A stretch of 64,000 nucleotides of DNA, from NCBI RefSeq assembly GCF_000430645.1, contig NZ_AUMK01000012.1:124001-188000 (forward strand), written 5' to 3'. Within the stretch, counting starts at the first letter, position 1. Each line of letters opens with the position of its first letter. Below are positions 26,006-35,550 of the stretch, one piece after another. Below the pieces are notes generated by a model that had not been told where the DNA came from, made no database searches, and worked only from the letters and a program-made list of their open reading frames with translations. A program made the translations under genes and the position numbers. This stretch comes from Aquimarina latercula DSM 2041. GTDB taxonomy: Bacteria > Bacteroidota > Bacteroidia > Flavobacteriales > Flavobacteriaceae.

Positions 26006-26389
26006 TTATAAAAATGCTTTATCTATAGGTTCCCAAAGCTCAATTTTATTGCCTTCGGGATCTACAATCCATCCAAATTTACCATATTCATATTCTTCTA
26101 TTTCACCAACTATTTTTACCCCTTCTTCTTTTAGAACTTTTAAGAGTTCTACTAGGTTTTCTACTCTAAAATTCATCATGAATTCTTTTTTGCTAGGAGA
26201 AAAATAGTTGGTGTCTTCTTTAAAAGGGCTCCATTGCGTAGAACAATCATTGCCATCTTTGTCTTTCCACCAAAAAGTACATCCATAATCATCTACAGGT
26301 AACCCTAAATGTTTGCCATACCATTCTTTTGTTGTTTTTGGATCTTTTGTTTTGAAAAAAAAACCTCCTAGCCCTGTTACTCTTTTCAT
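26006..26389 (-). CDS. VOC family (glyoxalase-fold) protein
   Basis: A 127-residue vicinal-oxygen-chelate fold protein: GGFFFKTKDPKTTKEWYGKH opens the first beta-alpha-beta-beta-beta module and the C-terminal FGWIVDPEGNKIELWEP supplies the metal-ligand glutamate. The substrate is unknown; such proteins range from lyases to resistance or repair factors. It follows the DUF1801 gene by six bases and is probably co-transcribed with it. Confidence 0.85.
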   Translation of the reverse strand: MKRVTGLGGFFFKTKDPKTTKEWYGKHLGLPVDDYGCTFWWKDKDGNDCSTQWSPFKEDTNYFSPSKKEFMMNFRVENLVELLKVLKEEGVKIVGEIEEYEYGKFGWIVDPEGNKIELWEPIDKAFL

Positions 26390-26395
26390 CTATCT

Positions 26396-26854
26396 TTATT
26401 TCTTTTTTATATTAGTTTCATATATGTTAATCCACTCTTGGGGAGTCATTTTAGCAGCTAATTCTCCAATTAGTTGTAAAGGAATTTGATCAATTTTCTT
26501 AAAACGAATACAACTTTTACCCATATCTAACTTAGTTTTTACATATTTAGGATACTCCCCTACAAACCAATCCATTAATTCTTTATCCGCATAAATCCCC
26601 ATATGATATACAGCAATAAAATTTTTCTGAGATGCAATATTCATAAATGGTAACGGTAATTTTGGGTCACAATGATATCCATTGGGATATGTTTCGTGGG
26701 GGATCACATATCCTATTAATCCATAATTCATTACTTCAGAGAATCCTTCTGGGAGATTATCTAAAATCACCCTTCTTAAATTTTGCATAACCTCTTTACG
26801 TTCTTCGGGTATAGCTTCAATATATTCATCTGGTGTGTTTGCTTTGTGTTGCAT
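26396..26854 (-). CDS. DUF1801 domain-containing protein
   Basis: A 152-residue YdhG/DUF1801-like protein, with the typical opening TPDEYIEAIPEERKEVMQNL, a MNYGLIGYVIP segment and the closing FKKIDQIPLQLIGELAAKMT. The fold is related to frataxin-like/YdhG proteins, but no biochemical role is established. Cytoplasmic, no signal peptide. Sixteen bases after the DUF4199 stop and six before the VOC gene, so likely part of a short co-transcribed string. Confidence 0.85.
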   Translation of the reverse strand: MQHKANTPDEYIEAIPEERKEVMQNLRRVILDNLPEGFSEVMNYGLIGYVIPHETYPNGYHCDPKLPLPFMNIASQKNFIAVYHMGIYADKELMDWFVGEYPKYVKTKLDMGKSCIRFKKIDQIPLQLIGELAAKMTPQEWINIYETNIKKK

Positions 26855-26870
26855 ACTGTTTATGTTTTAA

Positions 26871-27386
26871 TTATTGAGATGGTTTTCTATGTAGCATGAG
26901 TCCTGAAATCAGTGAAATAATAAATCCGATGATAAGGACTGTTACAGACATCAATAAAAAATTCATTAAAGGATTTGAAAATAATTCTTTTTGAGTCTCT
27001 AATTCTGAAAGCTTTATTTTAAATTCTTCTTCAGAAAGAGTAGTACGCATTTCTTCTATAATGTGACCATAATATTCTGCAGAAAAATTAGGGTTGATAT
27101 ACTTTATATAAACTACATCTAATAATCCAAATGCGATTGCGGCAAATAAAGAAATCAATAATCCAATTATCAATGCTTTTCCGAAAGATACTGTACCATT
27201 ATTTTCTATATCTCTGTAATGCTTTATGCCAAAGTATACGAAAATAAGGGATACTACCATACTGGCATATCCAATTACTTCTTGTAGGGAATAGGATAAA
27301 CTTTTTCCAAGAGTCAATGCTAAAGTAAATAGTATACATATGGTTATTGCACCATATATTCCATAACGTACAACTGTATTTTTCAT
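26871..27386 (-). CDS. DUF4199 domain-containing membrane protein
   Basis: A 171-residue inner-membrane protein with four predicted helices (about 9-28, 36-56, 74-98 and 142-164) and an acidic loop between the third and fourth (EEMRTTLSEEEFKIKLSELE). DUF4199 proteins are common in Bacteroidota and have no known function. It lies 98 bases downstream of the membrane-tethered LuxR-type regulator on the same strand, so the two may form a functional pair. Confidence 0.82.
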   Translation of the reverse strand: MKNTVVRYGIYGAITICILFTLALTLGKSLSYSLQEVIGYASMVVSLIFVYFGIKHYRDIENNGTVSFGKALIIGLLISLFAAIAFGLLDVVYIKYINPNFSAEYYGHIIEEMRTTLSEEEFKIKLSELETQKELFSNPLMNFLLMSVTVLIIGFIISLISGLMLHRKPSQ

Positions 27387-27484
27387 TTGTGTTTTGTTTT
27401 ATGATTTAGTCAAAAGTAGTTTCGATAATCAAAAAATCACTCATACTAAAGTATGAATTGTATAGCACTTTTGTGCTAAAAGCC

Positions 27485-27904
27485 TTAAAATTGGATAATT
27501 CGAAGTTCTTTGGCGATCTGTATGGCTTGTGTACGGCGTTTAGCATTTAACTTGACTAAGATGTTTGATACATGTGTTTTGATGGTACTTTCGGACACAA
27601 AAAGTTTCTTTGCTATTTCTTTATTAGATAATCCCGATGCTATTTCGCATAATACCTCATATTCCCGTTTGCTTAAACCTAATGTTTTGATTTTTTCGTG
27701 ATCTATTTCTTTTGAATTACTTTTTTCTCTGTGAAGTACTTTTTTATTAATTATGATTCCAATAACAAAAAAAACGATGGCTATTCCTGCAATAATAAAT
27801 TCTATAGAGGTGTGACCAGATACAAGACTGTATTTACTTAACTGAAAAAGTAGAAGTAATGCTAAAACTAATGCTCCGAAGATGAATATGGTTTTCTTCA
27901 CCAT
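27485..27904 (-). CDS. Membrane-tethered LuxR-type (HTH) transcriptional regulator
   Basis: A 139-residue protein with two N-terminal transmembrane helices (about 5-22 and 35-53) and a C-terminal LuxR/GerE helix-turn-helix (about 75-135) with [20 protein letters not shown] and [20 protein letters not shown]. There is no receiver domain. A DNA-binding domain fixed to the membrane suggests control by a membrane event or by proteolysis, but no direct evidence is visible. Its neighbour downstream is a DUF4199 membrane protein. Function is sure at the HTH level only. Confidence 0.85.
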   Translation of the reverse strand: MVKKTIFIFGALVLALLLLFQLSKYSLVSGHTSIEFIIAGIAIVFFVIGIIINKKVLHREKSNSKEIDHEKIKTLGLSKREYEVLCEIASGLSNKEIAKKLFVSESTIKTHVSNILVKLNAKRRTQAIQIAKELRIIQF

Positions 27905-27959
27905 ATAAATTTACTAAAACAAGATGTAATTGATTGTTTTTTTTGGGTTACTAAACAAA

Positions 27960-28580
27960 TTATTTAGAAAGCAAGTCAATCTCTTTTTGAAGATTTTGTT
28001 TAGCTTGTTTTTCTAGTATACTATAAAAATGCCTTGTTTTATAAATCTTAGGCATTTCAATGAAGTGTTGTAGTACTTTGATCCTGCCTTTATTGTACAT
28101 AAAATCTGGGTAGTATTTATATTCTTTTCTAACTTGTTTAAAGTACATTTCATAATCGGTCCAACGACTTCCTAGAATTGAAAGATCAGCATCCGTAAAA
28201 TAATTAACATCGTTGTTTTTAGAAATTTGATGGCCTTTGGTTGCTAAAATTATTTCTTTACAAAGCTCAACTCTTTCTGAACTAATAAATAATGAGGATA
28301 ATACTTCTTCAGCTTTTTGTGCACTTCGTTCTTCATTATCTTGTTTTAAAACGTTGTAAATGCAATCATGATAGAACAATGAAAATAACACAATATCCCA
28401 GTCTACAATTTCTTCTTGTACCGAAAGTAAATTTTGATACAAATTTTCTAGATGCGATAGATTATGGTAATATCGACTTTTTTTATTGTGATTTTTGATT
28501 ACATAATCCCATAGAGAACTGGAAATTTTTTGATTTTCAGAATATTTGGTAATCAGTTGTATGAATATTTCTTCTAGCAA
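27960..28580 (-). CDS. Predicted metal-dependent HD superfamily phosphohydrolase
   Basis: A 206-residue HD-domain protein of the COG4339 type. Visible HD residues are the histidine in YYHNLSHLENLYQ near residue 42, the HD pair in LFYHDCIYN near 69, and a later aspartate in YFTDADLSILG near 130. The substrate is unknown, likely a nucleotide. The start is TTG at 28580, overlapping the dehydrogenase stop by seven bases, so it is translationally coupled to that gene. Automatic annotations sometimes give such proteins unrelated receptor names; nothing supports that. Confidence 0.75.
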   Translation of the reverse strand: MLEEIFIQLITKYSENQKISSSLWDYVIKNHNKKSRYYHNLSHLENLYQNLLSVQEEIVDWDIVLFSLFYHDCIYNVLKQDNEERSAQKAEEVLSSLFISSERVELCKEIILATKGHQISKNNDVNYFTDADLSILGSRWTDYEMYFKQVRKEYKYYPDFMYNKGRIKVLQHFIEMPKIYKTRHFYSILEKQAKQNLQKEIDLLSK

Positions 28581-29515
28581 AATTCAGCTTTGATTTTATC
28601 TACAATTGTTTGAGCAAGTTTTTCTTTAGACTCAATTGTCCAACCAGCAATATGAGGACTAAGAATTACATTGTCCATTTTTATTAAGTCTTTTAGTGGT
28701 TTGGGCATTTCAGCTTCTGAAGAAAATAATTGTTCAAAAGAAGATTTTTCGTATTCGAGGACGTCTAATCCTGCTCCTAAAATTTTCCCTGATTGTAACC
28801 CATCTACCAAGTCTTTGGTAACTACACTTTTTCCTCTAGCAGTATTGATGAGCCAAAATGGTTTTTTGAATTTATCGATAAACTTAGCGTCTATCATTTT
28901 GTTGGTTAAAGGAGTCCAAGGTGTATGCAAACTTAAAACATCTGTTTTTTCAAAAAGTTCTTCTAGGCTAACTTGAGTAGCATCGCTATTCTCCACATCT
29001 TCTTTGATATCGTAGCAAATTACTTCTACATCGAAACCTCTCAATTTACGGGCAAATGCCCTTCCCATATTACCATATCCAATGATACCAATAGTTTTTA
29101 AATCTAGTTCAATTCCACGATTTGCTTCGCGGTTCCAATGACCATTCTTTACCTGACGATCTGCTGTGTTTAATTTGTTGAATAGTGATAAAATCATTCC
29201 TAAAGCGTGTTCTCCTACAGCATTACGATTTCCCTCGGGAGCAGAAAAGAGTTTAATGCCTTTTTTTTCTGCATAATCGGTATCAATACTTTCTAAACCT
29301 GCACCAACGCGACCAATAAACTTTAGGTTTGTAGCTTTATCTAAAAAATCTTTATCAATTTTAATACGGGACCTGATTATGATTCCATCATATTCTTTTA
29401 TTATTGATTCGATTTCAGGCTTTGTAGACGTATAACTTTTTTCGTTTTCAAACCCTAAATTATTTAATTGGTTTATTAAGAGAGGATGATTAGCATCTAT
29501 ATGCAGTATTTTCAT
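28574..29515 (-). CDS. D-2-hydroxyacid dehydrogenase (SerA-like)
   Basis: A 313-residue NAD-dependent D-isomer-specific dehydrogenase. The Rossmann motif is IGIIGYGNMGRAFARKL near residue 145; catalytic Arg lies in LINTARGKSV near 228, and the catalytic His in LSPHIAGWTIESKEK near 285. It resembles 3-phosphoglycerate dehydrogenase (first step of serine synthesis) without the C-terminal ACT domain. Phosphoserine-pathway genes serB and serC are not adjacent, so other D-2-hydroxyacids remain possible. Confidence 0.85.
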   Translation of the reverse strand: MKILHIDANHPLLINQLNNLGFENEKSYTSTKPEIESIIKEYDGIIIRSRIKIDKDFLDKATNLKFIGRVGAGLESIDTDYAEKKGIKLFSAPEGNRNAVGEHALGMILSLFNKLNTADRQVKNGHWNREANRGIELDLKTIGIIGYGNMGRAFARKLRGFDVEVICYDIKEDVENSDATQVSLEELFEKTDVLSLHTPWTPLTNKMIDAKFIDKFKKPFWLINTARGKSVVTKDLVDGLQSGKILGAGLDVLEYEKSSFEQLFSSEAEMPKPLKDLIKMDNVILSPHIAGWTIESKEKLAQTIVDKIKAEFC

Positions 29516-29535
29516 GAACGATATTATTAGTATTT

Positions 29536-29543
29536 CAAAAATA
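29536..29543 (-). promoter_or_regulatory. Putative -7 box of the D-2-hydroxyacid dehydrogenase gene
   Basis: TATTTTTG on the minus strand matches TAnnTTTG, 20 bases upstream of the ATG at 29515. A -33 element is not evident. Confidence 0.4.
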
Positions 29544-29616
29544 ACTAATAAAAGATAAAATAATTTTAATGGAAGTATAATAATATCGGATATCGTCTTT
29601 TAAAGTTATTAGATGA

Positions 29617-30399
29617 TTAAATTGCAGAATTTGATGGAATAAAAACAGTTTTGATTCTATCGATAATTCCCTGTAGGATGCTAAAGATTGCATCAGAAGA
29701 AAAACCACCAATAAGTGCCATTAGTCCTTTGTTGAATAGATTAATTTGCTGAGCATCTTTTTGATAAAAAGAAATAATCTCCGAAGAAATTAGCCCAGCA
29801 ATAACTCCCAAGATAATTAATGCGACGTAGTAGATCGTATCTTCTGGAACCAAAGTGCCATTTTTTACTGCCGTACTTACATTTTTTAGTAAATAAAAAA
29901 GTACTCCTAAACCTGATATAGCAGTTAGAAAACCTAAATTTAGGAGTAATGAAAGACCTTGGTTATCCATAATACCTTTGTCCAATGAATCGTTATTTAC
30001 TTCTGGAGAAAGTCCAGTAATGATAAATGCGATTAGAAAAATTATAGATAATATGATTAAGTTTCTTACCAAAGGTAATTTGCTGAACAATGTCTTTCCT
30101 TTTTCTTCTTCTCTAAGTTTTTTAGTGTACTCAATAGATTTTGGTGTAGCAGGTGAAATATTTTTGCATAATATGTTATGAGAATTAATAAGATCATCTA
30201 CTGTACTATTTTGAATAAGCGTATTCACCTCTGTATTTATAGTTATACCATTAAAAATAGCATAAGAGAGCATATTATTTATTTCATTACTAAGCTTATG
30301 AATGATTTCTTTAGAAATTCCAGGAACTATTTCAGGTTTTGGAGAGATAGTTTTTACTGTTTTATCGGTAGCTTTACTGATGTTAGTTGCAGTTGCCAT
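29617..30399 (-). CDS. Hypothetical multi-pass membrane protein
   Basis: A 260-residue protein, not recognised. Residues 1-110 are soluble and polar. Hydrophobic helices follow at about 110-130 (LVRNLIILSIIFLIAFIITG), 147-172, 190-208 (YYVALIILGVIAGLISSEII) and a weaker one near 228-245 (KGLMALIGGFSSDAIFSILQ). The repeated GGFSSDAIFSILQGIIDRI-type end suggests a packed helical bundle near the membrane. It stands alone between the dehydrogenase and a 395-base intergenic region. No function can be proposed. Confidence 0.7.
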   Translation of the reverse strand: MATATNISKATDKTVKTISPKPEIVPGISKEIIHKLSNEINNMLSYAIFNGITINTEVNTLIQNSTVDDLINSHNILCKNISPATPKSIEYTKKLREEEKGKTLFSKLPLVRNLIILSIIFLIAFIITGLSPEVNNDSLDKGIMDNQGLSLLLNLGFLTAISGLGVLFYLLKNVSTAVKNGTLVPEDTIYYVALIILGVIAGLISSEIISFYQKDAQQINLFNKGLMALIGGFSSDAIFSILQGIIDRIKTVFIPSNSAI

Positions 30400-30794
30400 G
30401 GTGTTAAGAATTTATCGATAGTTATTTAGTACTTTAAAACTATAAAATTATAATCAGTAAAAAACATAGTATTTATACCTGTTTTTAAGCTAGCATTTTT
30501 CTATAAATCTAACCGCCAGAATAAATGTTGTTTTTAATATATTATAGAGATAGTTAGATTATTTACAAAGTTTAAATATCATTCTATTTGATAAAACCAG
30601 AAATTGCTTAGATACTTGGGGAGTTTTTTTTATATATTTATTAGGAAATACCATTATAATAGCGTGTTATAAAAAAACACTACTATACTTATGTTAAACA
30701 AGTAGTTTTATTTTGTAAATTGACTGAAAATTATGAGAAAGTATAGTTAAATGACTTTGCTTATGTATAATAATTCAAAACCCAAAATTAAAAT
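30400..30794. other. 395-base intergenic region without recognised features
   Basis: Very AT-rich DNA between divergent genes (membrane protein and lipoprotein), so it should hold both promoters. I see no match to TAnnTTTG with a good partner, no strong hairpin and no ORF worth naming. Confidence 0.4.
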
Positions 30795-31229
30795 ATGATG
30801 AGATCACTACTATTATTATTTGCTGTTACCCTTTTGTTTTCTTGTAAAACTCAACAAAAAGGAGAATCTTTAGGTGGAAACGAGGATATTGAGGCTATAG
30901 CAGAAGATGAATTACTTACAGGAAAAGTGTTAGGTAAAAGGAAGAAGAAAATGGAATATGTAGCTGTTAAGTTAGTTGTAGATGAAAATACTTGTATGAA
31001 GGCTTATACAGATAAAGATGGTCTATATGATTTTTTAATCAATCCAAGTAAGTTAAAAGCTGATAGTTATTTTGAGTTTGTTTATAAGGGATACGCTAAA
31101 AAACAGATTCCTTATAGTGAGATAGCAGAAAAAGGTACTGTTACTTTAAGCACAAAAGGAGAGGTTGTAACAACCACAGATTATCGTTTGTTTTATGAGG
31201 CAATTAGATCTTGTAAGGACGAATTATAA
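30795..31229 (+). CDS. Hypothetical lipoprotein
   Basis: A 144-residue protein with a lipoprotein signal MMRSLLLLFAVTLLFSCKTQ (lipobox LFSC, Cys17). The mature part resembles a small carboxypeptidase-regulatory-like beta-sandwich: LTGKVLGKRKKKMEYVAVKL then AYTDKDGLYDFLINPSKL. Such domains are common in Bacteroidota surface and periplasmic proteins. The function is unknown. Two adjacent ATGs exist (30795, 30798). No operon partner: the next gene is convergent. Confidence 0.75.
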   Translation: MMRSLLLLFAVTLLFSCKTQQKGESLGGNEDIEAIAEDELLTGKVLGKRKKKMEYVAVKLVVDENTCMKAYTDKDGLYDFLINPSKLKADSYFEFVYKGYAKKQIPYSEIAEKGTVTLSTKGEVVTTTDYRLFYEAIRSCKDEL

Positions 31230-31277
31230 TTGGTAAAATTGCTTAATAGGTAAAAACTATGTCTTTTTTAGTACTTA

Positions 31278-32366
31278 TTAAACTAGTTTAATTTTCTTTT
31301 TGTCTTTAGCAGATTTATAAATTGCTTCTACAATTCTAATGTCTTTTATACCTTCTTCACCGGGAACTAAGACATCAGTATTATTTATTATAGATAAAGC
31401 ATCATCATCCATTTGTTTGGCTTGTTGGTTTTCTATATATGTATTTAATAAAGTTCCGTCACTGGCTTCGCCTTGTACGCCACCATACATTGAAAATGGT
31501 TGTAGTTGATACCATCCATTATTAGTGTTTACGCGTAACCGATGCATATCATGTCCAACACTTGTTTTTCCATGGGCTATTGCGCCTGAGGGGAACTCTA
31601 ATGTAAAATGCGTTGTTTCATCGGTTTCAGTAAATATATCTGGTCTTGTAGTCATTTGTTCAGCTACTACAGATATTGGTTCTTCTGCGGTTGCATACCT
31701 CGCCGCATTTAATGAATATACACCTAGGTCATACATAGTTCCTCCTCCTAAAGCTGCATCTAGTCTCCAGCTTCTTTCTGGATTTCTTACATGATAACCA
31801 ATTTCAGCATAAACTTCTTTAATATTTCCATAAGGTTTGGTAGTAGCCCATTTTATAACTTGTTGTGTATTGGGTTCGTGTTGCATTCGATATCCAATAG
31901 ATAGTTTAACTTTATTTTTTTTACAAGCACTAATGATGGATTGACATTCTTTTTCGGTTTTTGCCATCGGTTTTTCACACCATACATGTTTTCCTGTATT
32001 AGCCGCTTTAATTGCATATTTTGCGTGCAAACCGGTAGGTAGTACAATATATATTACATCTATATCTGGATTATCCGCAATACGGTCCATATTCTCATAG
32101 TTATAAACATTTTTATCTGGAATATTATATTTCTTTTGCCAGATAGGTATTTTAGATGGTGTTCCAGTAACTATTCCAGTCAATTGGCAATGTTTTGTTA
32201 ATTGTAATGCTGGTGCTAGGACTGAAGTACTATAGTTGCCTAATGCTACTAAACATACTCCTAGTTTTTTATTTGGAGTATTAGAAAATAAATGTGTGGA
32301 TGGTATAAGACTATAACTCGCTATTAACCCAATATTTCGGATAAATGACCTTCTATTTATATTCAT
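31278..32366 (-). CDS. Exported Gfo/Idh/MocA family oxidoreductase
   Basis: A 362-residue NAD(P)-dependent sugar-type oxidoreductase. Residues 1-28 (NRRSFIRNIGLIASYSLIPS) form a twin-arginine-type signal, fitting export in a folded state with its cofactor. The Rossmann part includes LPTGLHAKYAIKAANTGKHV and CEKPMAKTEKECQ (the conserved EKP motif), and the C-terminal domain has LGGGTMYDLGVYSLNAARY. Related exported enzymes act on glycans. Substrate unknown. It is 57 bases upstream of a cupin gene's stop on the same strand. Confidence 0.88.
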   Translation of the reverse strand: MNINRRSFIRNIGLIASYSLIPSTHLFSNTPNKKLGVCLVALGNYSTSVLAPALQLTKHCQLTGIVTGTPSKIPIWQKKYNIPDKNVYNYENMDRIADNPDIDVIYIVLPTGLHAKYAIKAANTGKHVWCEKPMAKTEKECQSIISACKKNKVKLSIGYRMQHEPNTQQVIKWATTKPYGNIKEVYAEIGYHVRNPERSWRLDAALGGGTMYDLGVYSLNAARYATAEEPISVVAEQMTTRPDIFTETDETTHFTLEFPSGAIAHGKTSVGHDMHRLRVNTNNGWYQLQPFSMYGGVQGEASDGTLLNTYIENQQAKQMDDDALSIINNTDVLVPGEEGIKDIRIVEAIYKSAKDKKKIKLV

Positions 32367-32422
32367 AAACCTATTTTATTAAATTTTTTTAGAGGAAAAA
32401 TCTATTAAAACAATATCGAAAT

Positions 32423-32788
32423 TTAAATATCAATATACTGCGAAACAGTTCTTTCGCTTTCTACTTCTCCGGTATGTTTAGTGCTTGCTTTTTCAAATAA
32501 TAGAACGTGAACTTCTTCATCATTTTCTGTAGAAGGACAATGTTCCACTCCTTTTGGCACAACAATGATTTCCCCTGCATTAACTTTAACAGTTTTATCT
32601 CTAAACTTCATGAAAAGTGTACCTTTTACGACCTGAAAAAGTTCGTCTTCGTCGTCATGCTTATGCCAAATAAAATCACCGCTTAACTTTGCAAGATAAA
32701 CTTGATTGTTATCCACCATTGCTATGCGATGTGGATGCCATTGCTTGTTAAATTGAGATAGTTTATCTTTAATATTAATTGCTTCCAT
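32423..32788 (-). CDS. Cupin domain protein
   Basis: A 121-residue single-domain cupin. The two metal-binding motifs are visible as GDFIWHKHDDEDELFQVVKG (His, His, Glu ligands) and VPKGVEHCPSTENDEEVHVL. It could be a small isomerase, dioxygenase or binding protein; cupins cannot be assigned from sequence alone. It is 18 bases after the thioesterase stop, so the two are probably co-transcribed, with the oxidoreductase possibly read through as well. Confidence 0.85.
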   Translation of the reverse strand: MEAINIKDKLSQFNKQWHPHRIAMVDNNQVYLAKLSGDFIWHKHDDEDELFQVVKGTLFMKFRDKTVKVNAGEIIVVPKGVEHCPSTENDEEVHVLLFEKASTKHTGEVESERTVSQYIDI

Positions 32789-32806
32789 GTTTTCAACTTA
32801 ATTATG

Positions 32807-33199
32807 TCAAAACAAGGTACTTATTTCTTTATTGATTCTGGTAGGTCTTAACGTTTCTTTATGGAGTAAACACCACATGGTTTTGGCGGTAACTATTACT
32901 TTTTGAGTAGAAGTTTTTATTATTTTAGTGTGTCGTTCACTTTTTGCACCATGATGATGATCAATCCATGTTTGGATTGTTAGTTCATCATGTTCAACGG
33001 CTGGACTGTGATATTCTATGAAATGATTTAAAACTACCCATACGTAGGTGTCTCTAATCGTTTCTGTTGTTTTTGTTTCCCAATGTTTTTTTGCAATATC
33101 CTGTACCCAATGCAAGTAGGTAACATTATTTACATGATTCATATCATCAATTGCGGATTTTGGTACCGTGATAGTATATTGAAATACGTCAGAGTTCAT
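32807..33199 (-). CDS. Acyl-CoA thioesterase, 4-hydroxybenzoyl-CoA thioesterase fold
   Basis: A 130-residue hot-dog-fold thioesterase. The signature AIDDMNHVNNVTYLHWVQDI contains the catalytic aspartate/asparagine and the long helix. The middle VVLNHFIEYHSPAVEHDELT and C-terminal IVTAKTMWCLLHKETLRPTR complete the fold. It hydrolyses an acyl-CoA or acyl-ACP; the chain length is unknown. It may be co-transcribed with the cupin gene behind it. Confidence 0.88.
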   Translation of the reverse strand: MNSDVFQYTITVPKSAIDDMNHVNNVTYLHWVQDIAKKHWETKTTETIRDTYVWVVLNHFIEYHSPAVEHDELTIQTWIDHHHGAKSERHTKIIKTSTQKVIVTAKTMWCLLHKETLRPTRINKEISTLF

Positions 33200-33240
33200 A
33201 ATAAGAGTAGTACTAATTATAATTAATGGAGTTCTAAAAC

Positions 33241-34596
33241 TTAAAACCCAAGTATTAATTTTGCGATGTAAAAAAACAAGAAAATTCCAAAAATATCATT
33301 ACTAGTAGTAATAAATGGACCAGTTGCAATAGCTGGATCAATACCTCTTTTGTCAAGAATTATAGGAACAAATGTACCTATCAAAGCGGCTACTATGATT
33401 ACACTCATAAGCGCTGTAGCGATAGTTAAACTAAATGAAATTTCGTAGCTCATAACAATTCCAAATAGTATCACTAAAAGAGCTAGAGCAACTCCATTTA
33501 TTAGACTAAGCCCAATTTCCTTTAATAATCGTTTCCAAAGACTGCCTTTTACATTGTCATTTGCCAAACCTTGCACAATAATGGCTGAAGATTGAACTCC
33601 CACATTACCTGCCATCGCTGCAATAAGAGGTGTGTAAAAGAATAGATCTCGTATTCTAGGATTGGTCATTACATCTTCAAAATCTTGCATAATAAAAACA
33701 CTTCCTAAACCTCCAAATAACCCTAGAATTAACCAAGGTAAACGTGCTCTAGTAAGTTCCCATACATTATCATCGGCTTCTACATCCTGAGATATACCAG
33801 CTGCCATTTGGTAATCTTTTTCTGCTTCTTCCTTAATAAAATCAACCATGTCATCAATTGTGATACGACCAACAAGAACCGTTTCATGATCAACTACAGG
33901 AATGGCCTCGAGATCATATTTTTGCATAATTCTTGCTACTTCTTCACCTTCAGTTTCTATATTAACATAGTCTACTTTAGGGATATAAACATCTCTGATA
34001 TATGCTTTTGTAGGAGCAGTAAGTAAATCTTTAAGAGATAATCTTCCTTTTAATTTTCCTTCTTTATCTATTACATAGATTGAATGTACTCTGGTTACTT
34101 TTTCTGCCTGACGACGCATTTCCCGAACACACCCGGCAACTGTCCAAGTTTCTTTTACTTTTACAAGTTCTTTTGCCATTAATCCTCCTGCTTTATCTTC
34201 TTCATACAGCAGCAGTTCTTTTATATCTTCAGCGTGTTTTTCATCCTCAATCTCAGCGATTACCTCTTCTGCACGATCTTCAGGAAGTTCTGCAATAATA
34301 TCTGCAGCATCATCCGTGTCCATTTCTTCTAACTCTTCTGCAATTTCTTTTACAGATAGGTTTTCAAGAATACGTTCTCGGAAATCTTCTTCTAACTCCA
34401 TTAGAGCCTCCGAAGATTTTTCACTATCTAATAATTTAATTAAGTAAGTTGCTTGATATAAGTTAAGCTCACCGATTATTTCGGCAATATCGGCAAAGTG
34501 GATTTCATCGAGCATTTCTTGTAAACGAGTATCGCTTACATCTTCAATAAGATGCTTTACTTGATCGATAAGCTCATCTGAAATCTCGAATGACAT
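33241..34596 (-). CDS. mgtE: Magnesium transporter MgtE
   Basis: A 451-residue Mg2+ channel/transporter. The cytoplasmic N domain (about 20-130) shows the superhelical LEEMDTDDAADIIAELPEDR pattern, followed by two CBS domains (about 135-260, EDKAGGLMAKELVKVKETWT at the start) and a five-helix pore domain from about 280, with AAMAGNVGVQSSAIIVQGLA and GPFITTSNDIFGIFLFF. The pore aspartate is expected in this last segment. CBS domains gate the channel by cytosolic Mg2+. Standard member in length and order. Confidence 0.93.
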   Translation of the reverse strand: MSFEISDELIDQVKHLIEDVSDTRLQEMLDEIHFADIAEIIGELNLYQATYLIKLLDSEKSSEALMELEEDFRERILENLSVKEIAEELEEMDTDDAADIIAELPEDRAEEVIAEIEDEKHAEDIKELLLYEEDKAGGLMAKELVKVKETWTVAGCVREMRRQAEKVTRVHSIYVIDKEGKLKGRLSLKDLLTAPTKAYIRDVYIPKVDYVNIETEGEEVARIMQKYDLEAIPVVDHETVLVGRITIDDMVDFIKEEAEKDYQMAAGISQDVEADDNVWELTRARLPWLILGLFGGLGSVFIMQDFEDVMTNPRIRDLFFYTPLIAAMAGNVGVQSSAIIVQGLANDNVKGSLWKRLLKEIGLSLINGVALALLVILFGIVMSYEISFSLTIATALMSVIIVAALIGTFVPIILDKRGIDPAIATGPFITTSNDIFGIFLFFYIAKLILGF

Positions 34597-34682
34597 AGTG
34601 TACTTGTTTATGGGATTTCTTTACAAACGCTCACAAAGATAACCAAAGAATTGAATTGCAGTTTAGATTGACGTTAAATGAA

Positions 34683-35549
34683 TTAAATTCTTGATTTTTC
34701 AATCAACAAAGTGAGTTCTATAAATTGATCAACACTTAACTGTTCTGGTCTTTTAGTTAGTATTTCCATTTCTTTTATTTCATCAGGTAATTGAAATGTT
34801 TTAAGACTGTTTCTCAATGTTTTTCTTCGTTGCCCAAAAGAAGTCTTGACTACTTTATAAAAAAGTTTTTCATCACAAGGAAGTGTGTGATTTGATTTTC
34901 GAATCAATCGTAAAACTCCGCTATCCACCTTGGGCGGAGGATTAAAAACAGAAGGAGGAACTGTAAATAAATACTCAGCATTATAAAATGCCTGGGTTAA
35001 TACCGATAAAATACCGTAGGCTTTACTTCCTGGTTTTTCACAAATACGTTGGGCTACTTCTTTCTGAAACATCCCGGTAAACTCAGGAATTCGTTTTCGT
35101 TTTTCTAATGTCTTAAAAACAATTTGAGAGGAAATGTTATATGGAAAGTTACCAGTAATAGCAAATGGATCATTGTCAAATAATGTATCTAAATCGTATT
35201 TAAGAAAGTCTGCTTCGATAACTTTAAAAGCTCCTTTTCCATTTCTAATTTCTGGATGTTCTAAAGGGAAACTAGTATTGAGGTAATCTATAGATTCTGT
35301 ATCTAAATCCATAGCAATTAAATCTACATCTTTTTGTAGTATATATTTAGTAAGTACACCCATTCCTGGACCTATCTCAATTACATTAGTATAACCGTTT
35401 AGTGTTAATGTGTCTCCAATTTTTTTAGCAATATTTTCATCTTTTAGGAAATGCTGACCCAAATGTTTTTTAGCACGCACAGCAGTTTTTTCTGTTCGAA
35501 CTCTATCGTTAGATGATTGCTTTTTATTTTTTTTAAATTTAGAGGACAT
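34683..35549 (-). CDS. rsmA: 16S rRNA dimethyladenosine transferase RsmA (KsgA)
   Basis: Dimethylates two adjacent adenines near the 3' end of 16S rRNA during small-subunit maturation. The N-terminal [20 protein letters not shown], the SAM motif [16 protein letters not shown], and the catalytic [12 protein letters not shown] (NLPY-type) are present; the C-terminal region has [12 protein letters not shown]. At 288 residues it carries about 25 extra basic residues before the usual start, common in flavobacteria. It follows a small membrane protein gene by one base, in an operon with DUF4286. Confidence 0.94.
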   Translation of the reverse strand: MSSKFKKNKKQSSNDRVRTEKTAVRAKKHLGQHFLKDENIAKKIGDTLTLNGYTNVIEIGPGMGVLTKYILQKDVDLIAMDLDTESIDYLNTSFPLEHPEIRNGKGAFKVIEADFLKYDLDTLFDNDPFAITGNFPYNISSQIVFKTLEKRKRIPEFTGMFQKEVAQRICEKPGSKAYGILSVLTQAFYNAEYLFTVPPSVFNPPPKVDSGVLRLIRKSNHTLPCDEKLFYKVVKTSFGQRRKTLRNSLKTFQLPDEIKEMEILTKRPEQLSVDQFIELTLLIEKSRI

Positions 35550-35550
35550 C

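Noticed and set aside
27485..27904. Quorum-sensing LuxR receptor
   Set aside because: The N-terminus is two membrane helices rather than an autoinducer-binding domain, and no luxI-type gene is near.
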